64,000 bases of DNA from the NCBI GenBank assembly GCA_024180945.1, contig JAKSGN010000006.1, positions 186,001 to 250,000 of the forward strand, given 5' to 3'. Source of the stretch: Macrophomina tecta. Its lineage: Eukaryota > Ascomycota > Dothideomycetes > Botryosphaeriales > Botryosphaeriaceae. A program made the position numbers and the translations under genes. Within the stretch, counting starts at the first letter, position 1; every line of letters starts with the position of its first letter. This document shows, piece after piece, positions 34,367 through 43,273 of the stretch. Under the pieces are notes generated by a model, which made no database searches, was not told where the DNA came from, and saw only the letters and a program-made list of their open reading frames with translations.

Positions 34367-35055
34367 CTACCTTGAGCTCTGCGAGTATTCCGATGTCGGG
34401 GATTGGCTTCTACTACTATTCCGCGGTTCTTCAACATCGCTGCATGAGCTCCCTGATCCTCTACTTAGTCGAGCCAACTTCCGTCGGAGTACTTGGATCT
34501 GTCGATCCTTCGGGGCAGTGGCATCTAGATGGAATTTGCCCTAAAATGGAATCAGCTCCGTAACGGTGCATACAGCGCAGCACTCACCCTGCTCTCTGAT
34601 CGCTGAATCTTGCAATTCAGGATGCTAACCTTGGTTTCGAGCACGCTCTTCTCACTTATATGTTGTTGCAAGTTTCCGTAGCACTGCTGATACGCCGCCG
34701 CCCAGGTGGCTGCCATGTTTGTTTTATTGTAGACCTCCCCCTCGAGCGTCCTCGACCGTTGGGCCTCAGTCTCCAGGGCGAGCCTTGTCTGCGCATGAGC
34801 GCGCTTCTCTTCCTCCAGGGCCGCAACAAGAGCGGCATATCGTTCGCAGTCGGACCAGAAGTTTTGTATTTCAACGGCTGCCTGAAAGTCGAGGCCATTT
34901 GGTACGGGCTCGAACGCTTCAGCCTGGGATTGGACCCTAAAATCGGGGCTGAATGGGCTCCCCAATTTATCCATGTTGGATCCCGAGAAATTGCGGCTTG
35001 GGGGGATTGGGTGGACGTATGGGTGGGTTGGAAAAGTTGCTTGTCGCGTGGGCAT
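34367..35055 (-). CDS. Coiled-coil protein, paralogue of the gene at 0.6-1.1 kb
   Basis: Two exons (35055-34588, 34540-34367) around a 47-bp intron (GTGAGT donor, GCTGAT branch, TTTTAG acceptor); 213 aa. Residues about 60-155 form a charged coiled coil containing RAHAQTRLALETEAQRSRTLE, which matches the order of residues in the protein at 581-1060. The C-terminal exon adds a Ser/Arg-rich tail (RGSGSSCSD, SQSPTSEYSQSS). No enzyme motif. Duplication within the element or its ancestors is the simplest explanation for the pair. Confidence 0.62.
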
Positions 35056-35403
35056 TTTGCAGGAACCCGCAGGTGGATGGAAGTGCCGTATAAGTATGTT
35101 CGTTCCGATTAATAGAATTGCAAATGGGGCATGGACATGTTGCCGCCGAGGACGAGTTCCCAGGCCGCGCGGTTACCAGGCACTAGCTGTCCCATTAAAA
35201 AAGAGCCACATCCGGCGCGATCCGCACAGGCTGAGTAACCTTAGCGCGCGGCTGCTATTTTCGTCCAGCTGGACGGCTCTCCTCACTCGGTCAGTCCATG
35301 CGGTGCTGCCATGGTATGAGTATCTATACACCGGCTAGCCCCGGCTAACGCATCATTTCTCACGCTTGAAACACTTGTCCGTCCTCATCGACCCGACTTC
35401 TAG

Positions 35404-36599
35404 ATGGACCAAAATTCAATCCACGAGGCCTTCAGTCGCCGTCCCCGGCCTCAAGCTCCTTCTGTACCCACGCATAGCTCCCTGCTACGCCAAAGCCTGC
35501 AAACAGACACACAAACGACCATAACCAGCCCACCACCAGCACATGTGTCAGAAAAGAGGTCCAAGGGCGGTTCTATAGAGATAATTCGCAAGAAAGCAGA
35601 CACCACGAGCACATTGCACAGGGATGCCTACGATGATGCTATTAAGGGACAAGATCCTTGGGCATCTTTAGCACGCCTTGGAACCTTAACACAGGGAGAC
35701 CTGCAATTGACCGTTTGCGTCAGCCGCAGCAAACCCCAGAACATGAGAATGGTCAAAGCAGCTGATGATGTGAAAGGAAGCAAAGAAGCCAGGATGATTA
35801 ACAGCCTTCGTCACCCGAATATCATCAGACTCTTTGAAGCGTTCCGGCATGAGTCTCAGGTGTATCTCACGTTTGAATATGCACCTATCACGCTTGAAGA
35901 GGTAGTCAGCGTTCATTTACGCCTAGATGAGTCCCATATTAAACTCATTGCGTGCTCCGTAAGTTTGCGCAGGTCTCATTTTCCCTTTCTCAGAGAATGA
36001 GGATTGCGAACACTGCTGACCAGTTCAAAGATCTTTTCTGCTATCAAACACCTGTGCTCACAGAGAGTGGTACATGGAAACGTGAGCCTCCGATCGATTA
36101 GGATTTCCGAAGATTCAAGGCTTTTGCTCTGTAAGTGTGCATCTCTGGCCGTAGACACATCAGTCAAGATCCACCAGCTGACTTCGAAAGCCTCCTTCGA
36201 CCAAGTACAAGAACGAAGCGGTGCGCTCCCGAACACGGACTTCGATGGACTGGGTCTGGCCCTGCTGCAATGTATGGACGGCCAGGTAGATCGTGTAAAA
36301 AGGGACGTCGAATACGTACGCGAACAGAGAGCTCTCAACAAAGTTTTCGGGTTGAAAGAGCCGGAGCCCTGGAGTGGTGCGAAACAACTCGTTGATTTCT
36401 TGGATGAACTATTCAATCACGAGAAGAGTGTTGATGCGAAGGTCGAGAAGCCGGTAAGTTCACCCTTGTCCTTGGATAGACCTATGTCAACTGATCGCTT
36501 AAGCATGAATACGTTCGTGGTGATGACCCACGTGCAAACTTGAAACATTATGTAGAGATGGCACGTCTAGAATGCTTTTTCTTGTGGAGGCCCGAATGA
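35404..36599 (+). CDS. Pseudokinase
   Basis: Three exons (35404-35958, 36031-36453, 36504-36599), introns of 72 and 50 bp, 357 aa. After a disordered 70-residue N-terminus comes a kinase-like fold: MRMVKAADD with a possible strand-3 Lys, KEARMINSLRHPNIIRLFEAF, then VYLTFEYAPITLEEVV. The catalytic loop reads VVHGNVSLRSIRI instead of HRD..N, and the DFG position is occupied by CKCASLAV, so catalytic Asp and metal-binding Asp are lost. The frame is intact, which suggests a maintained signalling or scaffold role rather than decay. Similar inactive kinases occur beside fungal HET and NLR genes. Confidence 0.78.
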
Positions 36600-36957
36600 T
36601 GCGTGGACGAGTATCTTCTGTTAGCGTTAATGACATGTGGCGCGACCTTGGCAAACTAGTAGTTCGCCCTTCTCCTCAAGAGATACATAACTAGTACAAA
36701 TACTCTTTCACTGCCTCTTTTAGTGTCCTCGTATATGCCTAACTCAGATAAGAAGGTTGAAACAGCCTGTGGGAGGTCAGTTCAGCCAACTAGAGACCTT
36801 AAATTAGTACACAACGAGTTGTGGGGTAATACGTGAGTAGATACCCTTTTGAACATACGGACGTTTTTGGATCGAGACACTATCAAATACGTGCAGGAGT
36901 AATGTACTGCATTGTAGACGTGTGACGTCACGTCGCAAACTGATTGTGATAAAAATT

Positions 36958-37032
36958 GCCAAGCGCCCGTGTAGCAGAATTACTATTACTATTACTATTA
37001 TTGCTATTATTACCAATATTACTACTAATTTT
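36958..37032. repeat. ATT/ACT trinucleotide low-complexity tract
   Basis: A run of TACTAT/TATTAT-type trinucleotides, probably slippage-derived. It sits between the pseudokinase and the next coiled-coil gene, about 150 bp upstream of the latter's start. Confidence 0.7.
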
Positions 37033-37186
37033 AACCAAACACTTGATCGGCGCTTAGCATTCCTATACGCAGCATCTATTTCTATAAAATATAGATAGAA
37101 TCCTACATTATTTCTCTAGATCCATTTTTCTCCGTTAAGTTTACTTTTGTTGCCTGTGCTTAAAGTGCCCTTTTTATCTATCCAAG

Positions 37187-37719
37187 ATGGACTGCACCCA
37201 AAAGGAAGACGATAAGCAAGCGGAGCAGGGACAATCTATTCCCCACGCCGATCCGGAAACTTACGTCCCCTGGTCGCCCTCGAATGAGTTTTTTGGTCAA
37301 GCATTTAATACATCCACGCCACTTACACCGAACGAGCTCGCCCGTTTCTGCAATGCTCTGACCTCTGAGGTAGACTGGACGCAGGAAGCATTCAAAAGCC
37401 CTCGGGTAGGCGCATCATGGGGCAGTGGACAAGATAAAATGACAGAAAGCGTCGAGGGGCTGAAGAAGTGGGTGCACCGCCAGAGAGAATGTAATGCGCG
37501 AAGCTAATAGCCAACAGTGAGCTGGCCCAGATGAAGACCGAAGTTGAATCACTTCGACAGGATATGGAAGCAGTTCGTAACTGGATGTTCCAAGTGGAGA
37601 AGTGGAGCGAGTCTATAAATCAAGTGTGGAGCTCTCTCGAAAGCCAGAAAGCAGAGCAGAGCACATGTGCGGAGCCTGGCTGTACTTGTCAATGGCAGGG
37701 CGATAAGCACGACTCTTAG
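37187..37719 (+). CDS. Small coiled-coil protein, exon junction unresolved
   Basis: A first frame from ATG 37187 (106 aa) and a second open in another frame to 37719 appear to belong together. A GTGCAC donor at about 37,473 joined to the CCCAG acceptor at 37,530 keeps the frame, but the nearer CCAACAG acceptor after a CTAAT branch does not, so the junction is uncertain; a frameshift is also possible. The N-terminal half is polar; the second part is a coiled coil (VESLRQDMEAVRNWMFQVEKW) ending with a Cys-rich tail (CAEPGCTCQW). Function unknown. Confidence 0.5.
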
Positions 37720-37747
37720 ATATTAACTCAATCGCTCTTTGATAGAG

Positions 37748-38085
37748 TATTTTAACAAACACCGGCTCTCTTCTTGAATTTGCATATAAATGTAGAGTGA
37801 TTACCGTGGCCACACAGGAAGGCATCAATCAATACAACACTGATGCTTAAAGTGCTTGTAGAAATATTGACCCCGTGTAGATGCGCCTCCCTTCCACAAG
37901 GGTCCCAAATCACGAGTAGCTCAGAGTGGTGTTATATCTCGAAAGCCTCGGAGGGACAAGCCAGTAAGAACTGTCCTGGGCAAGCTCTCGGTGCAGGTAA
38001 AAACTCTTCCGCCACGGCAGCTTCGCTTTGGAGCTGGACCCCTTATGTCCCAGAACGCCGGGAGAGCAATTCGAATGTAACCTCC
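37748..38085 (+). repeat. Dispersed repeat, copy A
   Basis: About 340 bp that recur in the same orientation at 51,614-51,955. Identical blocks include AAACACCGGCTCTCTTCTTG and TATTGACCCCGTGTAG. Differences are mostly C/T and G/A transitions. No coding capacity is evident. A short stretch after this copy (38,078-38,126) also resembles 48,364-48,412 weakly. Confidence 0.85.
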
Positions 38086-38488
38086 CTCCCTACGTGCCGG
38101 GCATCCCTGCGTGCCGAGATAAATGCGAGGTACTTTTACTTCGCAGCGATATAAATTCTGTGCACACACTAACATTTTTATAACTCTGAATAAACTATAC
38201 TCTACAGGTACTACTTAATATCCGAAACCTCTCTTACTTAAAAAAAAAAATTGTCTTAGCATGGCCGTCTATCGCCTGCTCTCTGCAGAGTGCATCTTCT
38301 TGGCGCGATAGGATTTCTCCGCTACAGCATTAACATCAATCTCTCATCACTTCTAAAACTCATGAAAGGGCCTAACCGGAGCCCTTAGCCCTACCGAGAT
38401 ACTAGGAAGTAATAATCAACGATGTGTCTAGCGCGGCGTTAAAGTTCGCCACGCAGGTCAGTACTCGGAGCCAACGGCCTGTCCGTGT

Positions 38489-38547
38489 CAGTTGGGCTGC
38501 GGGCCAACTGCGGTCCAACTAGTTGGACTCCTCGCAAGCGAGGAGCT
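38489..38547. repeat. Cluster of three adjacent inverted repeats
   Basis: In order: CAGTTGG and CCAACTG separated by 8 bp; the perfect 16-bp palindrome GTCCAACTAGTTGGAC at 38,513-38,528; and the hairpin CTCCTCG-CAAG-CGAGGAG at 38,528-38,545. The first two share the CCAACT core. They lie just left of the LINE relic. They could be the end of a small transposon or a protein-binding cluster. Confidence 0.7.
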
Positions 38548-38608
38548 CCCAGCTCAATGAACACCCACACCTCAATGAACAATGAAACACCCAAATGACA
38601 TTTAATCA

Positions 38609-38655
38609 ACTTGATGGAAAATGAGCTCAATCATGATGATGATGATGATGATTCA
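38609..38655. repeat. Shared 24-mer followed by (GAT)n run
   Basis: CTTGATGGAAAATGAGCTCA continues to a 24-nt block that occurs again at 47,912-47,935. Here it runs into a GATGATGAT repeat, which on the minus strand would sit at the 3' end of the LINE relic and may be its tail. The other copy leads directly into the 155-bp tandem repeat. Confidence 0.7.
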
Positions 38656-38799
38656 TATACCCCGTCGGCCTCCACGGACCATAGGGAAAAGACGCACTAT
38701 GGAATACTTTTAAAATACATAAAGATCCCGGTTCATCCAAAGCCCAAAAATTGAGAGAACAACAGTCGAATACAAGCAGTCACCCAGCGAGAAAGAAGA

Positions 38800-40440
38800 G
38801 GAGAAAACGAGAAACCCCTAAAGCTAGTAAAAGATGAAGGCCGCCTTACCCTGTTTCCTTAACCATCCTGCCTCCTGGTTTCCATCAAGAGCGCTTTCCT
38901 GAGTGTTGCCCGTCTCTCTAACGGCGGGGCAGCAAGCACCGAGAGACCATTAACGATAGGGCCTGACTGCCTCCACGTCACCAGCTCCTCCTCTTTTCTC
39001 TGTACTTTACTTCTCCAGCCTCCCCATCGTCTCCTCCAGAAGCTTCTTATACCTCGGGCAGCCTCGATCGTCTGCCCTATGCGGGCCGCTGCAAGCTGCG
39101 CATTTCTCCACACTTGACACACAACTCTCTTCCTTATGCCCGTAGCCTGCGCACTTCACGCATCTCTATACGCCTCTGCATCGAAATTGTTGATGGTCAT
39201 AGCTCTGGCAGCGGAAGCAGCGCCGGGGATGAGGCCGATGCTCAAACACGTTGGTGTACGCCGCTTCTCCGCCGATATCTATCACTCTGCCCGCCAGAAG
39301 CGCGTCCGCGTCGCTTTTCCTCGTCAGGTAACTCACCGCTGATCCGTAGGGTCGGTCGCTCGGCTTGCTCATCATTTCGCAGGTATCCGCTCGCAGACCC
39401 GTGCGCTCCTCGTGGAAGGCTGCCTCTTGTTCACGCTGTCTACCTTCACCGGGTACCATTGTTGGCCTCTCATTTTAGCGCCTCGGAAAGCCGTGTCTAG
39501 CCAGCCGCTGTTCGATCTAACGGTTTCCTCATCATCCTGGAACGGAAGAGGGGTCGTACTTTCGCCATGTCGCTCGCGTTCTTCGTCAGGCCACAGCACT
39601 TGATGTTCTTGGTCGCTTTATTGCTTTCGACCGCTCTCTGAAACCGCGCGCGAATATCTCCCGGCTTTGTGGTGTCAACGTTGGCTTCGGACAGATCAAG
39701 TTCGATCGCTGGCGGCGGCGACAGTGGCAGTGGCGTGTTCGTGATCGCGGCTCGCACCGGCATGGCTGGCGTCGACGCTGGGCTGGTGTTCGTGGACCTT
39801 GGCGGCGTGGCGGGCATGTTCTTAAGGGCGCTTGCATAACTCGCGTTGATCTGCGACTGCGAGGTCAGGTTCCTGCGCGTCGTCTCGACGAGCGCCGCCA
39901 TCTGCTTCTCCATCTTTTCCATGCGCCCTTCCATCTTGACCTGCGTTTCCTCGACATCTCTAGCGCGCTGCACAGCCGCATGATATCATTCTCGTCGCTG
40001 GCTACTTGTTCCGCAAGCGCTTCATTCCGCTCGGTGAGCTGGTTATTCTGCGCGACAATGATGTTGAGCAAGCCAATCACGTCGTCTTAAGGTCGATTCG
40101 CTTGGTAGGTCGGATACGATTGTCGCGCGAACCCTGCGCTGTCTCGTTGGTTTGCCGGTGTGGAGGGCACGATAGTCGGTTTGTCGGGCCCGATGGCGCG
40201 TGGAACGTCGTGACGCGCCCCCGGACGCGTATCCGCCCTCAATCGTCTTCGTCCGCTGACATTCTACGGCCGAGAAATTCGAATTCGCGGTGAGTTTTTG
40301 GTTCTCTCCAGCTACAGCAGCTTTCGTTTCGTAGCCTCGCCTCCTGGTCGGCTGGATCGTTACAACACTTATTGGAGGAGACAGGCCTTTGTGCATCGCA
40401 CTCTCACGTGATATTACTCCTTGTCCAATAATTGCCACCT
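38800..40440 (-). mobile_element. Degenerate Tad1-type LINE, ORF1 (gag-like) relic only
   Basis: Read on the minus strand, the relic has a heptad-rich N-terminal part (MIGLLNIIVAQNNQLTER near 40,080; KMEGRMEKMEKQMAALVE near 39,930), a Pro/Thr linker, a DTAFRGAKMRGQQWYPVKVD segment, and then CCHC zinc knuckles (CFRCQSYDHQQFRC, followed by CVKCAGYGHKEESC) near 39,100-39,190. At least three frame changes and an in-frame stop between the knuckles break it. This arrangement is that of ORF1 of Tad1-like LINEs of filamentous ascomycetes. No reverse transcriptase or endonuclease sequence follows, so the downstream ORF2 is missing. Confidence 0.82.
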
Positions 40441-40890
40441 CTCTTCGTTCGAACCCTTCGACACCATTGACCTACCCTGCGACTCCGAAGCTTGGTAGAA
40501 GAGGCCTATCATTACAATTTCCTCTTCCCCAAGCATAGGAAGCATTGCGTTGGCTTTCATCTAAACTTCTGAGTTTAAAATGCCCATCAACGCCGCGACA
40601 TTCTTGCCAGAATCAGATGCATCGCTTTATCCAGGACCTTAGAGCATTACGCTCGGCAACGAACTTTCTTCTAGCAGGAGGGCATAAGTGCCGACGCCTC
40701 TCTCCTAAAGTATCGATGTACACAATCTATTCGTCACAGCCCTCCTGAAACACCTAAAGTAAAACACCAGATCGTGCAGTCATTATGAAGCCTCAGGCAT
40801 CGTTATCCCTCTCTCCTTCAGCTGCAGAACCTCATTTAAGGATTTAGCGCGTTGGGGTATACCCTCCCTCCTCCACCCCATCATCGATCG

Positions 40891-41601
40891 CTAGCGTCGA
40901 TTTCCATCGCGCGACACAACTATCCAACCAAGTCCCTGCATGAAAGTCTTTGCTGAAGCCGATGGGACTCCGCCAAAGACCTCAAATCGGACAATGATCC
41001 TTTTCAGTGAGGAGATGCCTTTGAAACGGGCGTCAATTAGCGACAACGCCTCTTGGAGAAGATCGTCTGTCTTTTTAAAGACACCGCAATTTTCGCTATG
41101 GACAAGTGTATCAAGTGTCGAAAGATTGGGGCACTTGTCTTCAAGGATTTTCAACGTCTGCAAACTGTCGTCCCTCAGCTTGAAATTTCCAGGCTGTCCA
41201 TGTATACATTCTGCGACCGGGAAGTTGATGCATAAATGCGAGAGCGAAGCTGCGTTGGCAGGTCCAATGCAGTCTACAAATGATTGTAGAAGGCCAACTT
41301 GTTGCTCCGTGATGTCCACGAGGTGAAACTGATTCACTCCATAAAGCGCTGCGCTAGCCTCACGGTTTATCTGTCGGTTGGTGTATAGCAATGCAAGCCA
41401 CTGGGATGGTCTGTCCGGCCCGAAGCACTCTACTCGAGAGCCTGGCTCTTGGAAAAGATAGAGCGGATGGGGCACAAAGAGCACTCTTTTGTAGATTTTA
41501 TCGCGGACCGCTAAAGGAAGAGCGAGAAAGTTGACCGTAGCTGAGCTTGCCGCCTGTGAGGAATGGAAGGGTGTTGTCGAGGTCTTCTCTTCGGAGCCCA
41601 T
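40891..41601 (-). CDS. F-box-like/2EXR-type protein
   Basis: A 236-aa single-exon protein from ATG 41601. FLALPLAVRDKIYKRVL near residue 28, followed about 45 residues later by LLYTNRQINREASAALYG, is the pattern of fungal F-box-like proteins whose N-terminal motif precedes a conserved NRQI.EA..L element. The rest contains leucine-spaced segments (KILEDKCPNLSTLDTLV) without a defined repeat. It lies between two transposon relics but keeps an intact frame. Probable adaptor; partner unknown. Confidence 0.7.
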   Translation of the reverse strand: MGSEEKTSTTPFHSSQAASSATVNFLALPLAVRDKIYKRVLFVPHPLYLFQEPGSRVECFGPDRPSQWLALLYTNRQINREASAALYGVNQFHLVDITEQQVGLLQSFVDCIGPANAASLSHLCINFPVAECIHGQPGNFKLRDDSLQTLKILEDKCPNLSTLDTLVHSENCGVFKKTDDLLQEALSLIDARFKGISSLKRIIVRFEVFGGVPSASAKTFMQGLGWIVVSRDGNRR

Positions 41602-42045
41602 GGCAATTCGATGATGGTAAAGCAGAGAGTCGTGCTGATGTGCGACACAAGTTTCTCAACAACTGTCGCAGGTCAGGCAAGGGCAAGAAGTGCGCAACTC
41701 CGTTCCGACTAGAGATTACGAGAGAGGACCAATTCGACAATGCAGGCGACTGGAATCGTCTAGAACTCTAAGGGCAAGGCAAGGCTGCCAACGTGCAAAA
41801 TTTGCGCCGGGCTAAATTTTTTCCGGCGGGGCTGTAGTGTGGTGTCAAGCAGGGCCAGGGACGCACGGAGACCCTGCACCCAAAACGTATCGAAAACACC
41901 AGAATTTCTCCGAAATTCTTTTGGCCATCTTCATAAGCGCTTATAGTTTTTTGATCGTTGCCTCGCATACACGCACAAAAGGAGCCATGCAAGCGGCCAG
42001 CCTAACAGCGCTGCCAGCGCTGCTAGCGACATTTATGCTAAAAAC

Positions 42046-42890
42046 AACATAAGAAACATGATTTGAGACAAGACGACCGCCCGCGGTGCCCTAACCCTAC
42101 GAGAGATTGGCTGGCAGTACGAGGAGATTGAAAGCTAAGTTGGCTGCACGATTAGACAAGCGCAAACCGTGTGCGCGCAAAATCATCCAACACCAAAAAA
42201 AAAAAAAAAAAAAAAACGCAAGAGCTGGCCAGACGCGCTTACCGAGAAGTATAAGAATGAGCTAGAGGTATTCATATGCTCGTTAAAAACGAACCGGCTA
42301 CTCTATCCTCTGCACAGATGAGACATGGGTAACTAGTAGGAGGCACAGGAAACAATACGTAACGAGAAAACGAGGCGAGGAGCTGAGTCCAACGTGCGTA
42401 CTTAAGAACATACGTCGTAAACGAGGCTGGATGTTTTAGGGTTCGTTTTTTAGCGAATAAAAAGGGCCAGCTATCCTCTGGGAGAAGGAATGGGGATTAA
42501 TTGACCAGGAGTTATAGACGCAGCGGATTATGCCTATGATTAGTTAATGACTTTCTAAAGAGTTATCTCTGCCTCTCTTATGCAAGATAGCGCTCCTGGC
42601 CACTCAGCAAAAACTACTTAATTAGATCTCCAAAATAACGAAGTATCTCTATGATTTACTGACCAGTTTTCTCGCCAGATCTAAATCCAATTGAGACAGT
42701 TATGGAACTGGATGAAAAACTGGATTAAGCAGAACTATCTAGACAAGAACCTAACATATAAGCAGCTCAGGGAGGCAGCTAAAAGAGCATGGGAGACCGT
42801 AATCGAGGAATAGCTAAGGGAGCTCTTCAACATGCATCAGCGTTGTAAGGACGTAATTGAGGCATACGGCTGGCATACAAAGTAGTAGTA
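42046..42890 (+). mobile_element. RIP-damaged Tc1/mariner transposase relic
   Basis: Translated fragments in the plus orientation include REIGWQYEEIES and VGCTIRQAQTVC (helix-turn-helix part), TDETWVTSRRHRKQYV, MQDSAPGHSAKTT and FSPDLNPIETV, then KQLREAAKRAWETVIEE and IEAYGWHTK. The catalytic residues fit the DD34E arrangement of Tc1-like DDE_3 transposases. Many in-frame TAA/TAG codons sit where CAA (Gln) or TGG (Trp) is expected, for instance in the WMFWGS segment, the mark of repeat-induced point mutation (CpA to TpA). A run of 22 A lies at about 42,196-42,217. I could not define terminal repeats. Confidence 0.88.
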
Positions 42891-43273
42891 TATGCGGAGA
42901 AGTACTGTAATTTACACCGGATTTGGGCTAGATTCTTGAGTGTTCCATGCCCCACTTCACAGCGCGCTAACAATACTTAACCGGCTTTCTTGTGGGGGCC
43001 CCACAATAGCCGAGCCCCTCGCGAGCTCTCACGGGCCGTTCATACTTGTCTGTGCAGACATGTAAGCGCCCGGGTAAATCCCACCCAATCAGAGTGTGTG
43101 CTATGCGGCATGCTTTTCTTGGCGGCCAACATGATGGGATTAAAAGATGGTACGAATTCCACCCCTGGTTATCCTTCCACGCCTTCCCGCATTCCGCTCA
43201 ACTACGGTCCTGTCTGTCTTGCAGGCTACCCAGAGGTACAGCTACCCCAAGCATATTAAATTTCTCCATCACT

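Noticed and set aside
39114..39500. Plus-strand frames across the LINE relic
   Set aside because: They are opposite-strand shadows of the gag-like ORF1 with zinc knuckles.
42195..42217. Poly-A run as a retrotransposon tail
   Set aside because: It lies inside the Tc1/mariner transposase relic, between its DNA-binding and catalytic parts, so it is an internal expansion and not a 3' tail.
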